Below are positions 27,955 through 37,273 of a stretch of DNA of 64,000 nucleotides, piece after piece; positions within the stretch are counted from its first letter, which is position 1; every line of letters begins with the position of its first letter. Source of the stretch: Blautia faecis. GTDB lineage: Bacteria; Bacillota; Clostridia; Lachnospirales; Lachnospiraceae. The notes beneath the pieces are model-generated. The model worked only from the letters and a program-made list of their open reading frames with translations. It was not told the origin of the DNA and did no database searches. The translations under genes were made by a program, and so were the position numbers. Where the stretch lies: contig NZ_JAJCIA010000021.1 of assembly GCF_020554845.1 (NCBI RefSeq), forward strand, positions 1 to 64,000, written 5' to 3'.

Positions 27955-28983
27955 ATGGTTTCCATGAAAGAAATCGCAAAACAATGTAATGTCTCAGTCG
28001 CCACTGTCAGTAAAGCATTAAATGGTTACTCCGATATCGGAGAAGAAACAAAAAACTACATATTAAGAACGGCTTCAGAGATGGGATATCTTCCCAACTC
28101 ATCGGCAAGAGCTTTGAAGACGAAGCGAACCTTTAATCTGGGAGTTTTATTTGTGGACGAGGCCCGAAGCGGTCTCACACATGATTACTTCAACAGAGTA
28201 CTGGAAAGCTTCAAAAGCACCGCAGAGGCGAAAGGCTATGACATTACTTTTACAAGCGGAAATGTTTCCGGTAAAAGGATGACCTACCTGGAGCACTGCA
28301 GATACCGGGGCGTGGACGGAGTGGTAATGGCCTGTGTGGATTTCACCGCAGAAGAGGTTCAGGAGCTTCTCCTTTCAGACATTCCGGTGGTGACCATCGA
28401 TCATATCTGTGATGGAAGGATATCGGTAGTATCCAACAACATCCAGGGAATGGAAGAACTTGTTACCTATATATATAAGAAGGGACACCGCAAGATCGCT
28501 TACATTCATGGAGATGACACATCGGTTACCAAGAATCGTCTTGGAAGCTTTTACCGGACCCTGCAAAGACTGGGGATTGAAGAACCGGATGAATATGTAA
28601 AACCGTCTTTTTACAGAGATGCTGATCTGGCAGGTGAGAGAACCGGTGAACTTTTGGATTTGAAAGATCCGCCAACCTGTATTCTCTATCCTGACGATTA
28701 TGCAGCGATGGGAGGGATAAACGAGATACGGGAAAGAGGACTTCGGATACCGGAAGACATTTCAGTAGCCGGGTACGATGGAATCAATATCGCCCAGGTT
28801 CTTGAACCCAAGCTGACAACCCTTTGCCAGGACACAGCGGCAATCGGAAGGATAGCGGCAGAAAGGCTGATTGAGCTGATTGAGCACCCGAAGACAACAG
28901 TTATTGAGAAATACACAGTGGATGGAACCCTTTTTAAAGGAGCTTCCGTGAAAACTTTGTATCCATCAAAAAATTTCAAGTAG
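27955..28983 (+). CDS. LacI family transcriptional regulator (cello-oligosaccharide locus)
   Basis: This is a DNA-binding sugar-responsive regulator (342 aa). The N-terminal helix-turn-helix is MKEIAKQCNVSVATVSKALN, with the LacI hinge sequence NSSARALKTKRTFNLGV at about residue 50. The ligand-binding core of the periplasmic-binding-protein type extends to the C-terminus (SVAGYDGINIAQVLEPKLTT). It is transcribed away from the GH94 gene and is 42 nt upstream of the importer's binding protein, so it likely controls both. The start at 27955 has GAGG 7 nt upstream. The effector is not proven; cellobiose is inferred from the neighbours. Confidence 0.9.
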   Translation: MVSMKEIAKQCNVSVATVSKALNGYSDIGEETKNYILRTASEMGYLPNSSARALKTKRTFNLGVLFVDEARSGLTHDYFNRVLESFKSTAEAKGYDITFTSGNVSGKRMTYLEHCRYRGVDGVVMACVDFTAEEVQELLLSDIPVVTIDHICDGRISVVSNNIQGMEELVTYIYKKGHRKIAYIHGDDTSVTKNRLGSFYRTLQRLGIEEPDEYVKPSFYRDADLAGERTGELLDLKDPPTCILYPDDYAAMGGINEIRERGLRIPEDISVAGYDGINIAQVLEPKLTTLCQDTAAIGRIAAERLIELIEHPKTTVIEKYTVDGTLFKGASVKTLYPSKNFK

Positions 28984-29025
28984 CTATTAAAAAAATTAAA
29001 AGATATAATTAAAGGAGGAAGTAAC

Positions 29026-30378
29026 ATGAAGAAAAAAATGGTGAGCGTATTATTAACAGCTTCTATGCTGGCAGGAATGACATTATGTGCAGTCCCGGTT
29101 ATGGCAGAAGATGCAGAAACACCGGAAAACGAAGTTACCGGTGACGCTTCCGCAGATGATTCCTTTGTAGTATGGGGATGGAACGATGATATCAAGAAGA
29201 TCCTTGATGGACCATTCAAAGAGGCTTATCCAGATGATTACGAAAGAATCGTTTTCGTAAACACAGGTGGATCTGATTATTATCAGAGCAAACTGGATCC
29301 TGTACTTGATGATCCTTCAAATGAGTTATATCCTGATATGATGGGCCTGGAAGTTGACTATGTTCAGAAATATGTAAACAGCGACTGGGTACAGAATGTA
29401 GCAGATCTTGGAATCACAGCTGATGACTATGCAAACAGCTATCAGTACAATCTGGATCTTGGATCCGATGTTGATGGAAACGTAAGAGCACTGTTCTGGC
29501 AGGCAACTCCTGGATGCTACGCAGTTCGTGCAGATCTGGCTGAGAAATATCTTGGAACAACAGATCCTGCAGCATTAGCTGAGAAATTCAAAGATCTGGA
29601 TACCATCGTTGCTACAGCTAAAGAGGTTAACGATGCTTCCGGCGGAAAATGCAAACTGTTCTCTGGCTATGATGAGATCAAACGTAGCCTGACCGGTTCC
29701 AGAACTCAGGGCTTCTATGATGAGAACGATAAGATTACAATTGATGACAACATCAAGACATATATGGAAACAGCTAAGACTCTTTATGATGAAGACCTTA
29801 CCTTCAATACCGATCAGTGGAGCGCTGACTGGAGTGCAAACATGAGTGGTGATGGCGTTGATTCTAACGCAGCACTTGCTTATATGGGATGCCCATGGTT
29901 CGTATACTGGAGCTTAAGTGATGCTTGGAAAGGCAACACAATCCTTGTTCCTACCCAGACAAAATGCTATTGGGGCGGCACAGGACTTGCAGCTACAACA
30001 GATTGTGCAGATACCGAGCTTGCAGCTAAGATCATGAAATTCTTCACATGTGATGAAGATGGAATGGTTGCAATCAACGCTCTGAACTCTGACTATGTAA
30101 ACAATACAGCAGCTGTCAGCAAGATCATCGAGGCTGGTACATCCGCAGATGGAAACGGCTATCTGTATCCAGACGCTGGACAGAACTTCATGGAGTTCTT
30201 CCTTCCATTAGCAGACGGACTTGACGCTTCTATGGTAACAGCAGAAGACCAGCAGATCCTTTCCCTTATGGATACTCAGACCAAGGCTTATGCTACAGGC
30301 GAAAAAGACCTTGATACTGCACTTGCAGATCTGACTGCATCTATCCATGATACATTCTCTTACCTGAGCGCAGAATAA
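29026..30378 (+). CDS. Carbohydrate ABC transporter substrate-binding protein
   Basis: This is an extracellular solute-binding protein of the CUT1 type (family 1, 450 aa), first of a binding protein plus two permease set. The signal peptide (residues 1-28) ends VMAED. A cysteine occurs in MTLCAVPVMA, but the residues before it do not make a lipobox, so lipid anchoring is doubtful. The mature start is acidic. The region around YQSKLDPVLDDPSNELYPD and many Trp and Tyr residues suit oligosaccharide binding. Beside cellobiose phosphorylase and LacI, cellobiose or cellodextrin is the likely ligand. The ribosome-binding site AGGAGG is strong. Confidence 0.88.
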   Translation: MKKKMVSVLLTASMLAGMTLCAVPVMAEDAETPENEVTGDASADDSFVVWGWNDDIKKILDGPFKEAYPDDYERIVFVNTGGSDYYQSKLDPVLDDPSNELYPDMMGLEVDYVQKYVNSDWVQNVADLGITADDYANSYQYNLDLGSDVDGNVRALFWQATPGCYAVRADLAEKYLGTTDPAALAEKFKDLDTIVATAKEVNDASGGKCKLFSGYDEIKRSLTGSRTQGFYDENDKITIDDNIKTYMETAKTLYDEDLTFNTDQWSADWSANMSGDGVDSNAALAYMGCPWFVYWSLSDAWKGNTILVPTQTKCYWGGTGLAATTDCADTELAAKIMKFFTCDEDGMVAINALNSDYVNNTAAVSKIIEAGTSADGNGYLYPDAGQNFMEFFLPLADGLDASMVTAEDQQILSLMDTQTKAYATGEKDLDTALADLTASIHDTFSYLSAE

Positions 30379-30422
30379 TGTGGCTTAAGAGTTTGCAGAG
30401 TCAATCATAAGTAAGTAGTGAG

Positions 30423-30461
30423 TGTGCTGCTTCTTCCCCAAAGAAGGAGCAGCACATTCTT
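30423..30461 (+). other. Intercistronic hairpin between binding protein and permease
   Basis: TGTGCTGCT (30423-30431) and AGCAGCACA (30448-30456) form the base of a long stem, and a short T-rich tail follows. It lies in a 233 nt gap inside the transport operon. Such hairpins usually stabilise the upstream binding-protein mRNA or partly terminate transcription. Confidence 0.7.
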
Positions 30462-30611
30462 ATATAAGCGAGCAGCTGCTTTTGCTATAAAAAAGCAGAA
30501 TGACTGCCAGTGGCAGAGGAGGATGGCGCAGAAGCCCAAAGGGGCAGGTACTCCCGCCAGTGTCAGGCATTCTGCCTGGGAAAAGCAGGCAACTTCAGAC
30601 AGGAGGCTGTT

Positions 30612-31592
30612 ATGAATAAGAAAAAGAAAAAAATGATCGATTATGGAAGGTATGGCTACTTCTTTATTGCACCGTTTTTTATCACTTATCTGGTGTTCCA
30701 GCTGTGGCCACTGATCAATACTTTCTATTATAGTACCTTAACCTACTACAAACGTAACGGACGTGAATTCATGGAGTTTGCAGGACTTCAGAATTTTGTA
30801 AATATCCTTGGTATGGCTGCAGGAGAGAGAGGTTATGTACTCAGCTATCTGAAAAATACCCTTGTAATGTGGGGCTGCAACTTTGTTCCTCAGATTCTGG
30901 TTTCCCTTCTTCTGGCTGTATGGCTGACGGATGAGAAGGTTAAGGTAAAAGGAACCGGCGCGATGAAGGTTATCGTTTACCTTCCAAGTGTTATCACTGC
31001 AGCTTCCGTTTCTGTACTGTTTAAATCTTTATTTTCCCAGTACGGACCAATCACCCAGACATTGAAGGACTGGGGCGTTCTCAGCAAGAACTTCGATTTT
31101 ATGTCCAGCGTAGCAGGAAGCCGTGGGCTGATCTCCACAATTCTGTGGTGGATGTGGTTTGGTAATACGACCCTGCTTCTGATTTCAGGCGTTCTTGGCA
31201 TTGACCCGGGACTTTTTGAGGCTGCTGATATTGATGGTGCAACAGGCTGGAAAAAATTCCGCTACATCACTTTACCGCTTTTGAAACCAATTATGCTGTA
31301 TACACTGGTTACCTCCGCAATCGGTGGTCTTCAGATGTATGATATCCCGGCACTGTTCAACGTTCCGGAGACCGGACTTGTTGGTCTGCCAGATGATAAG
31401 ACTACCACAATGGCCATGTATATTATGCGTCTGTATAACAGTGATGTTGGAAAGGCAGCAGCCGTTTCCGTAGTACTGTTTATTATCACGTTGGTTGTCA
31501 GTCTGATCCTGTTCGCAACTATGAGTGACAGCGAAGACAGACGTATGAAAAAAGAGCAGAAACAGCGTAGAAAGGCAGGTGGAAGATCATGA
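30612..31592 (+). CDS. Carbohydrate ABC transporter permease, MalF type
   Basis: This is the first membrane subunit of the CUT1 importer (326 aa) with six predicted helices. The N-terminus YFFIAPFFITYLVFQLWP is typical of MalF/CebF-like permeases, and the EAA loop reads EAADIDGATGWKKFRYITLP. I chose the ATG at 30612 because AGGAGG is 5 nt upstream; longer in-frame extensions start in non-conserved sequence. It overlaps the next permease by 4 bp (ATGA), so the two are translationally coupled. Confidence 0.9.
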   Translation: MNKKKKKMIDYGRYGYFFIAPFFITYLVFQLWPLINTFYYSTLTYYKRNGREFMEFAGLQNFVNILGMAAGERGYVLSYLKNTLVMWGCNFVPQILVSLLLAVWLTDEKVKVKGTGAMKVIVYLPSVITAASVSVLFKSLFSQYGPITQTLKDWGVLSKNFDFMSSVAGSRGLISTILWWMWFGNTTLLLISGVLGIDPGLFEAADIDGATGWKKFRYITLPLLKPIMLYTLVTSAIGGLQMYDIPALFNVPETGLVGLPDDKTTTMAMYIMRLYNSDVGKAAAVSVVLFIITLVVSLILFATMSDSEDRRMKKEQKQRRKAGGRS

Positions 31593-32461
31593 GTAAAGCC
31601 GCAACAGTAGACAGCTACAGCAAGAATATGCTGCATCAGAAAGTCTTCCGTACCATTATTTGTATTTTATTCTGTATCATTGCACTTTTGCCATTTGTTC
31701 TTCTGGTTATGAACGCAACAAGAGATTCTGAGTCTATCAAGGCTGGTGTTTCCCTGATTCCGTCCACACACCTGATCGAGAACTGGAAAAACCTGATGAT
31801 CAAGCAGAACGGTATGCAGATTACTTTGCAGAAAGCGATCATTAACTCTGCAACCATTACGATTCCTGGAACTTTCCTGTCAGTTTATTTTTCATCTCTG
31901 ACAGCTTATGGTATCCATGTATATGATTTCAAATTCAAAAAATTTGCATGGGCATTTATTATGGCAGTTATGATGGTACCAAGTCAGATTTCCATCATCG
32001 GTTTCTACCGTTTCATGCTGGATCTGAAGCTGATCGATACATACGTTCCGTTGATCATTCCTACCATTGCAGCTCCAACTGTTGTTTTCTTTATGAAACA
32101 GTATATGGAAAGTACACTTTCTCTGGAGATGATCGAGGCAGCTAGAATCGACGGTTCAAAAGAGTGGAATACCTTTAACAAAATTATCCTTCCAATTATG
32201 AAACCGGCAGTTGCCACACAGGCAATCTTCCAGTTCATCGCACAGTGGAACAACCTGTTTACACCTACCATTTTGCTGACAACAGATTCCAAGAAAACAC
32301 TTCCTATGTTTGTACAGCTGCTGAGTTCTAACCAGTTCCGTACTGACTATGGTGTAGTTTATGTAGGACTGTTTGTTACTATTATCCCTCTGGTTGTTGT
32401 ATACTTGGTACTTTCCAAGTACATCGTCGCAGGTGTTGCACTTGGCGGTGTTAAGGGTTGA
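31589..32461 (+). CDS. Carbohydrate ABC transporter permease, MalG type
   Basis: This is the second membrane subunit of the CUT1 importer (290 aa) with six predicted helices. The EAA loop EAARIDGSKEWNTFNKIILP contacts the ATPase. The gene overlaps the MalF-type permease by 4 bp. No ATPase gene follows. In CUT1 systems of Firmicutes a shared MsmX-like ATPase encoded elsewhere usually energises such importers, and I infer the same here. A hairpin terminator at 32541 ends the unit. Confidence 0.9.
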   Translation: MSKAATVDSYSKNMLHQKVFRTIICILFCIIALLPFVLLVMNATRDSESIKAGVSLIPSTHLIENWKNLMIKQNGMQITLQKAIINSATITIPGTFLSVYFSSLTAYGIHVYDFKFKKFAWAFIMAVMMVPSQISIIGFYRFMLDLKLIDTYVPLIIPTIAAPTVVFFMKQYMESTLSLEMIEAARIDGSKEWNTFNKIILPIMKPAVATQAIFQFIAQWNNLFTPTILLTTDSKKTLPMFVQLLSSNQFRTDYGVVYVGLFVTIIPLVVVYLVLSKYIVAGVALGGVKG

Positions 32462-32490
32462 TGGCGTGTATGAAAATATATTAGATTAAG

Positions 32491-32529
32491 AAAAATATTA
32501 AAGAAAAATATTAAAGAAAAATATTAAAG
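32491..32529. repeat. Three perfect tandem copies of a 13 bp AT-rich unit
   Basis: The unit AAAAATATTAAAG is repeated at 32491-32503, 32504-32516 and 32517-32529, and a partial fourth copy AAAAATA follows. It lies just after the importer operon and before its terminator. Confidence 0.85.
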
Positions 32530-32540
32530 AAAAATAAGTG

Positions 32541-32575
32541 TATGGCCGGAGGAGAAGTCTTCCGGTCATATTTTT
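32541..32575 (+). terminator. Terminator of the importer operon
   Basis: ATGGCCGGA and TCCGGTCAT are the arms around a short loop, and five T residues follow (32571-32575). Confidence 0.75.
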
Positions 32576-32702
32576 GAGCTGTTTCAAAAAAATAATTTGG
32601 ATATGCTGAAATTAATTGGATTTTTCGGAGTTTTCAGGTGGCAAACAGGGAATTATATGTTATACTGATTGGGTGTCATTTATGGGAACAAGCGGGAAAG
32701 GA

Positions 32703-32756
32703 GAACCCTCTTGTGATAAACACAAGAAGTAGTTTTTACTGCGCAAACTTTATGAG
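32703..32756 (+). repeat. Dispersed structured repeat (CACAAGAAGTAG family), copy 1
   Basis: GAACCCTCTTGTGATAAAC, then ACAAGAAGTAG, then CTGCGCAAACTT. The same order of blocks recurs at 37350-37400. CTTGTG and CACAAG form a hairpin. It lies in the leader of the TRIC gene. Confidence 0.6.
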
Positions 32757-32792
32757 AATGGCATGGATAAAAGTGGGCGAGGTTATTGTTTT

Positions 32793-33431
32793 ATGGGTTA
32801 TCAGGAAACAATCACATTTATTTTGGAGATGATTGGAACTATTGCATTTGCGGCGTCAGGTGCACTGGTGGGATCGGAGCAGAAGATGGATATTTTCGGA
32901 GTTTCGGTTCTTGGGGTGATCACTGCAGTTGGCGGTGGTATGATTCGTGATGTGACGCTGGGAATTACTCCTCCGGGAGTTTTTCAGAAGCCAGTATATG
33001 CGGCTGTAGCAGTGCTCACTTCAGTGCTGGTGTTTTTTCTCCTTTATTTTAAAAGGGAGATGCTGAAAGGAAATGTTACTTATGACAAAGTAATGCTGGT
33101 GATGGACTCTGTAGGACTTGGGATATTTACTGTGGTTGGCGTAAATACTGGAATCCGTCAGGGGTTTGCAGACAACACTTTCCTGCTGGTATTTGTGGGA
33201 ACCATCACCGGTGTTGGCGGAGGATTGCTCCGTGATATGATGGCAGAGGTGCCGCCTTATATTTTTGTAAAGCATATTTATGCATGTGCATCCATTGTGG
33301 GAGCTATTGTTTGTGTGTATACGTACCGCTGGTTTGGAGTGGTGTTCTCCTTGATCTTTGGATCTGCAGCGGTGATCCTGATGCGGTATCTGGCTGCACA
33401 TTACAGGTGGAACCTGCCGAAATTAAAATAA
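32793..33431 (+). CDS. TRIC/UPF0126 family membrane protein
   Basis: This small membrane protein (212 aa from this start) has seven predicted helices arranged as two repeats, each containing the family motif: GGGMIRDVTLG in the first and GGGLLRDMMAE in the second. Bacterial TRIC/UPF0126 proteins form trimeric cation channels or, in some cases, glycine transporters; the sequence does not decide. I prefer the ATG at 32793, with GAGG 10 nt upstream. An in-frame ATG at 32763 would add ten poorly conserved residues. It stands before an ABC-F gene with a 24 nt gap. Confidence 0.8.
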   Translation: MGYQETITFILEMIGTIAFAASGALVGSEQKMDIFGVSVLGVITAVGGGMIRDVTLGITPPGVFQKPVYAAVAVLTSVLVFFLLYFKREMLKGNVTYDKVMLVMDSVGLGIFTVVGVNTGIRQGFADNTFLLVFVGTITGVGGGLLRDMMAEVPPYIFVKHIYACASIVGAIVCVYTYRWFGVVFSLIFGSAAVILMRYLAAHYRWNLPKLK

Positions 33432-33455
33432 AAGGCAACTATTAGAGGAGTACTT

Positions 33456-35288
33456 ATGATTAAAGCAGAGAATTTATCCTATTCTTTTCCACATAAAGAG
33501 TTATATAATAAAATTTCATTTACCCTGGAGGATGATGTGCATTGTGCCTTTATCGGAACCAATGGAACCGGTAAGAGTACACTGGTGAACATGATCCTTT
33601 ATCCGGATAAATATTTATACGATGGAAAGCTGATCGTGGATGTACCTGGAAGGATTGGATATGTCAGTCAGTTTTACACCATTGAGAGAGAAAAAGAGGT
33701 TACGGTATTTGATTACATCAGTGAAGAATTTGTAAGGCTTCAGAATAAGATCAACCAGATCTGCGAGGATATGGCAGTTACAGATCATCTGGAGGAGCTG
33801 ATGGAGGAATATCAGCAGACTTTAGATGAATTTAATGCCATTGACGGTGACTTTTACGAAAGTAATATTCGCAAGCAGCTGAAAACAGCGGGGCTGGCTG
33901 GGTATGAAGATCAGCTTCTTACAAATTTAAGCGGTGGAGAGTTCAAACTGGTGCAGGCCATCCGGGAGATGATGATCAGCCCGAAATTTATTATTATGGA
34001 TGAGCCAGATGTGTTCCTGGATTTTCAGCACTTAAATGCACTTCGGAATCTGATCAATTCCCATAAGGGAACATTGCTTGTGATCACCCACAACCGCTAT
34101 CTTCTGAATCATTGCTTCAACAAGATCCTCCATCTGGAAAATACGGAGATGCAGGAATTTGATGGCAATTATGTGGATTATAATTTTGCACTTTTGCAGA
34201 TGAAAATTGAGCAGCAGGAGCTGGCTGCGGCAGATATGGAGGAAATCGAGCGTAACCGCAAGATTGTAGAGCGTCTTCGAAACAGCGCTACTGCCATTGA
34301 CAGTGCAACAAGGGGAAGAAGCCTGCATGCGCGAGTTTCCCTTTTGGAACGTCTGGAAGCGAGAAAGACAAAGTCTCCATTTGTGGATATTAAGCAGCCG
34401 GAGATCGTATTTCATGCAGATGAGGTTTTTGATGCGGAAGTTTCTGGTGAAAATCCGGAAGAAGCTTTGGAAAGTGAAAGAAAATCCGAGTTGGGAGATG
34501 CGAATGCAGAAAATGAAGCTGAGAAGATAGTGTTAAGTGTAGAAGACTATAATGTGACCTTTGACCGGGAGATTATGGAACATGTTTCCTTTGTTCTTCA
34601 TGCAGGGGATAAGGTTGCAATTGTGGGACCAAACGGTACTGGAAAGACGACCCTTCTTCGTGATGTTATCAAAGGAGAAAACCCGGCAATCCGTCTTGGC
34701 GAAAATGTTAAGATGGCATATCTTTCCCAGATGCATGGGGAGGTATTTGATGAGAAGGCCACTGTTCTTAAAAATTTTGAGGATGCAGGCTTTGATACCG
34801 ATGATCAGGTGATAGCTTACCTGAAAACCTATGGTTTTGAGGAAGAACTGATCTACAGTTCGGTATGTGATCTGTCTGGTGGAGAAAAGAATCTTCTCCA
34901 GCTTGCGAAGATTTCCAGAACAGGTGCAGGTCTGCTGCTACTGGATGAGCCAACCAGTCATCTGGACACATATTCCCAACTGGCACTGGAGCAGGCGGTA
35001 GAGAAATACAATGGGACAGTTCTCATGGTTTCCCATGATTTTTATACCGTAGCCAACTGCATGGATTATGTGCTTCTCACAGAGGATAAGGGCCTTCGCA
35101 AGGTAAGTATGCGAAAATTCCGAAAGATGATTTACGCCGACCACTTTGATAAGGATTATCTGGAATATGAGCAGAAGAAAAAAGAACTGGAGAACCGGAT
35201 TGCTTTCGCACTTCAGGCAGGCAAGTATGAGGAAGCGAAAAAGATTTCAGAAGAGCTGGAAAAGCTTTTGCGGAAATATAACGGATAA
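33456..35288 (+). CDS. ABC-F family ATPase
   Basis: This is a second duplicated-ATPase protein without membrane segments (610 aa), expected to act on ribosomes. Walker A1 is GTNGTGKST (residues 34-42), the first signature is NLSGGEFKL with Walker B IIMDEPDVFLDF, Walker A2 is GPNGTGKTT and the second signature is DLSGGEKNL. The first Walker B lacks the usual NHLD sequence (it has DVFLD). The linker between domains contains an unusually acidic insertion (about residues 325-365). The C-terminus is a coiled coil ending EEAKKISEELEKLL. It could be a resistance-type or housekeeping ABC-F; the sequence alone does not decide. The gene follows TRIC closely and ends at a terminator. Confidence 0.87.
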   Translation: MIKAENLSYSFPHKELYNKISFTLEDDVHCAFIGTNGTGKSTLVNMILYPDKYLYDGKLIVDVPGRIGYVSQFYTIEREKEVTVFDYISEEFVRLQNKINQICEDMAVTDHLEELMEEYQQTLDEFNAIDGDFYESNIRKQLKTAGLAGYEDQLLTNLSGGEFKLVQAIREMMISPKFIIMDEPDVFLDFQHLNALRNLINSHKGTLLVITHNRYLLNHCFNKILHLENTEMQEFDGNYVDYNFALLQMKIEQQELAAADMEEIERNRKIVERLRNSATAIDSATRGRSLHARVSLLERLEARKTKSPFVDIKQPEIVFHADEVFDAEVSGENPEEALESERKSELGDANAENEAEKIVLSVEDYNVTFDREIMEHVSFVLHAGDKVAIVGPNGTGKTTLLRDVIKGENPAIRLGENVKMAYLSQMHGEVFDEKATVLKNFEDAGFDTDDQVIAYLKTYGFEEELIYSSVCDLSGGEKNLLQLAKISRTGAGLLLLDEPTSHLDTYSQLALEQAVEKYNGTVLMVSHDFYTVANCMDYVLLTEDKGLRKVSMRKFRKMIYADHFDKDYLEYEQKKKELENRIAFALQAGKYEEAKKISEELEKLLRKYNG

Positions 35289-35345
35289 CAAAAAAATTGT
35301 ATAGGAAGCAGCATTGACGAATATGTGTGACGGAAATGTATAGAA

Positions 35346-35382
35346 AAAACAGCCCCGGAAAAAATTCCAGGGGCTGTTTTTA
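35346..35382. terminator. Bidirectional terminator between ABC-F and amt
   Basis: AACAGCCCCGGAA pairs with TTCCAGGGGCTGTT. An A-run precedes it and a T-run follows. Confidence 0.85.
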
Positions 35383-35424
35383 AATAAGGGAAACAAAAAT
35401 GTAGTAAGACGTCAAAGTGATTTA

Positions 35425-37152
35425 TTACTCTTCGTGAGTATCCTGCAATGCCAGGTAACCTTCCTCGCCAGTTCTGATTTTGACAACGTTTTCGATATCA
35501 TATACGAAAACTTTTCCATCACCGATCTGACCAGTATGAAGAACTTTCTTAGCGGTTTCGATAACCTTCTGAACAGGAACAAGGCTGACAACAATTTCAA
35601 TCTTGACTTTCGGAAGCAGGTTCATATCCATCTCAACGCCACGATAGTAAGCAGGAGCCCCTTTCTGGACACCACAGCCAAGAACGTTTGTAATGGTGAT
35701 TCCGGTTACGCCGATTTCATTCATAGCCTGCATAAACTCTTCCAGCTTGTTCTGACGGGTAATGATAACAACCTTTGTAAGCTTATGAACGCCGTCTGCC
35801 GGGATTTCCGGAATGAATTCAGCTGGAGCAGAAGGTCTGGGAGCAGCGGTAAATTCTCTGGAAGTTCCCATAGGAGTGGGAACAGAAGCAACAGCATCGC
35901 GAATAGCAAATCCGTCATAAGCACTTGCAAGACCATGTTCTTTTATATCAAGACCCTGAATCTCCTCTTCAGCAGATACTCGAAGACCCATAGTATGTTT
36001 GATAACCTGGAAAATAATTGTCATTGTAACTGCAACCCATGCAATTGTGATAAACATTCCGGCAAGCTGTACACCAAATCCGTGGAAACCGCCGCCAACA
36101 AGAAGACCTTTCCAGTCTGTACCAGATCCGTCGGAGAAAAGACCAACGGCGAGAGTACCAAATGCACCGTTTAAGCCATGGACACCAACAGCACCAACCG
36201 GATCATCAACTTTTAATACTTTATCAATAAATTCAATACCAAATACTACAATAAAACCAGCTGCAATACCGATAATAGCAGCAGATGTAGGAGATACGGT
36301 ATCACATCCTGCAGTAATTGCAACAAGACCTGCAAGAGATCCGTTCAGGGACATGGACACATCTGGTTTTTTATAACGGATCCATGTGATCATCATAACA
36401 GTTACAGTTGCAACTGCAGCGGCAAGGTTTGTGGTAACGAAGATTTTTCCTGCACTTACAATTGCATCGCCTTCCATGGATACAGTGGAAGCACCGTTGA
36501 AACCAAACCAACAGAACCAGAGGATAAATACACCAAGTGCACCGACTGTCAGGTTATGACCTGGAATTGCTTTTGATTTTCCACTTTTGGAATATTTTCC
36601 GATACGTGGTCCAAGAATGACGGCACCGATAAAGGCGGCCACACCACCTACCATATGTACTGCACAGGAACCTGCGAAATCATGGAAGCCCATCTGACTG
36701 ATGAAACCGCCGCCCCAGATCCAGTGACCGGAAATCGGATATACTACAAGGCTGATCATAAGACTGTATACACAATACGATGAGAATTTGGTTCTCTCAG
36801 CCATAGCACCGGAAACAATTGTAGCGGAAGTAGCACAGAAGACTGTCTGGAAAATCAGGAATGCCCAGAACGGAACTCCGTCAGGAAGCATTGCACTGCC
36901 ATAATTTGCTTCTGAAGCGATACCACCGATTCTTCCGAAGAAGCCGTTTCCTGCACCGAACATGATTCCAAAGCCAACCAGCCAGAAAGCCGGAGTACCG
37001 ATACAGAAATCCATCAGGTTTTTCATAATAATGTTACCTGCATTTTTGGCTCTGGTGAAACCTGTCTCCACCATAGCAAATCCGGCCTGCATAAAGAAGA
37101 CCAGCGCGGCACCAACAAGTACCCAGATCGTGTTTACTGCTGAATAATTCAT
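35425..37152 (-). CDS. Ammonium transporter fused to a PII signalling domain
   Basis: This is an ammonium channel of the Amt/MEP family joined to a PII protein (575 aa). Residues 1 to about 400 hold eleven predicted helices (VFFMQAGFAMVETGFTRAKN, then SGHWIWGGG). A linker of about 50 aa follows, then a complete PII domain (456-575). Its T-loop reads YYRGVEMDMNLLPK, so the Tyr51 used for uridylylation in enterics is Met. GQIGDGKVFVYDIENVVKIR is the ATP-binding block. Normally PII is a separate protein that plugs the channel, so here control is built in. The start at 37152 has GGAGG. The leader carries the hexaloop attenuator described separately. Confidence 0.92.
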   Translation of the reverse strand: MNYSAVNTIWVLVGAALVFFMQAGFAMVETGFTRAKNAGNIIMKNLMDFCIGTPAFWLVGFGIMFGAGNGFFGRIGGIASEANYGSAMLPDGVPFWAFLIFQTVFCATSATIVSGAMAERTKFSSYCVYSLMISLVVYPISGHWIWGGGFISQMGFHDFAGSCAVHMVGGVAAFIGAVILGPRIGKYSKSGKSKAIPGHNLTVGALGVFILWFCWFGFNGASTVSMEGDAIVSAGKIFVTTNLAAAVATVTVMMITWIRYKKPDVSMSLNGSLAGLVAITAGCDTVSPTSAAIIGIAAGFIVVFGIEFIDKVLKVDDPVGAVGVHGLNGAFGTLAVGLFSDGSGTDWKGLLVGGGFHGFGVQLAGMFITIAWVAVTMTIIFQVIKHTMGLRVSAEEEIQGLDIKEHGLASAYDGFAIRDAVASVPTPMGTSREFTAAPRPSAPAEFIPEIPADGVHKLTKVVIITRQNKLEEFMQAMNEIGVTGITITNVLGCGVQKGAPAYYRGVEMDMNLLPKVKIEIVVSLVPVQKVIETAKKVLHTGQIGDGKVFVYDIENVVKIRTGEEGYLALQDTHEE

Positions 37153-37181
37153 AATAATTTCCTCCCTCTTTTCGCACTTTT

Positions 37182-37193
37182 CGAAATGTTTCG
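37182..37193. promoter_or_regulatory. CGAAA-TTTCG palindrome in the amt leader
   Basis: CGAAATGTTTCG lies between the attenuator and the start codon of the Amt-PII gene. The same CGAAA-N2-TTTCG form occurs in the control region of the cellobiose locus. Confidence 0.4.
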
Positions 37194-37213
37194 AAAAACA
37201 CGTTTTTAATATC

Positions 37214-37264
37214 AAAAAGCGCGAAAGAGAAAACAAATTTGTTTTTTCTTTCGCGCCTTTACGA
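37214..37264 (-). promoter_or_regulatory. Leader attenuator of amt-PII: hexaloop hairpin plus terminator
   Basis: On the minus strand, TCGT (37264-37261), loop AAAGGC (37260-37255) and GCGA (37254-37251) form a short hairpin with one G-U pair. It overlaps the 5' arm of a strong terminator: GCGCGAAAGA (37256-37247) pairs with TCTTTCGCGC (37228-37219), then T5. The two structures are mutually exclusive. Confidence 0.75.
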
Positions 37265-37273
37265 TCCTGGTAT

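Noticed and set aside
30418-30615. A 65 codon frame between binding protein and permease
   Set aside because: It starts in the intercistronic hairpin and overlaps the permease start, with no family match and no ribosome-binding site.
32491-32529. A CRISPR array
   Set aside because: The repeats are 13 bp, directly abutting and without spacers, and no cas genes are present.
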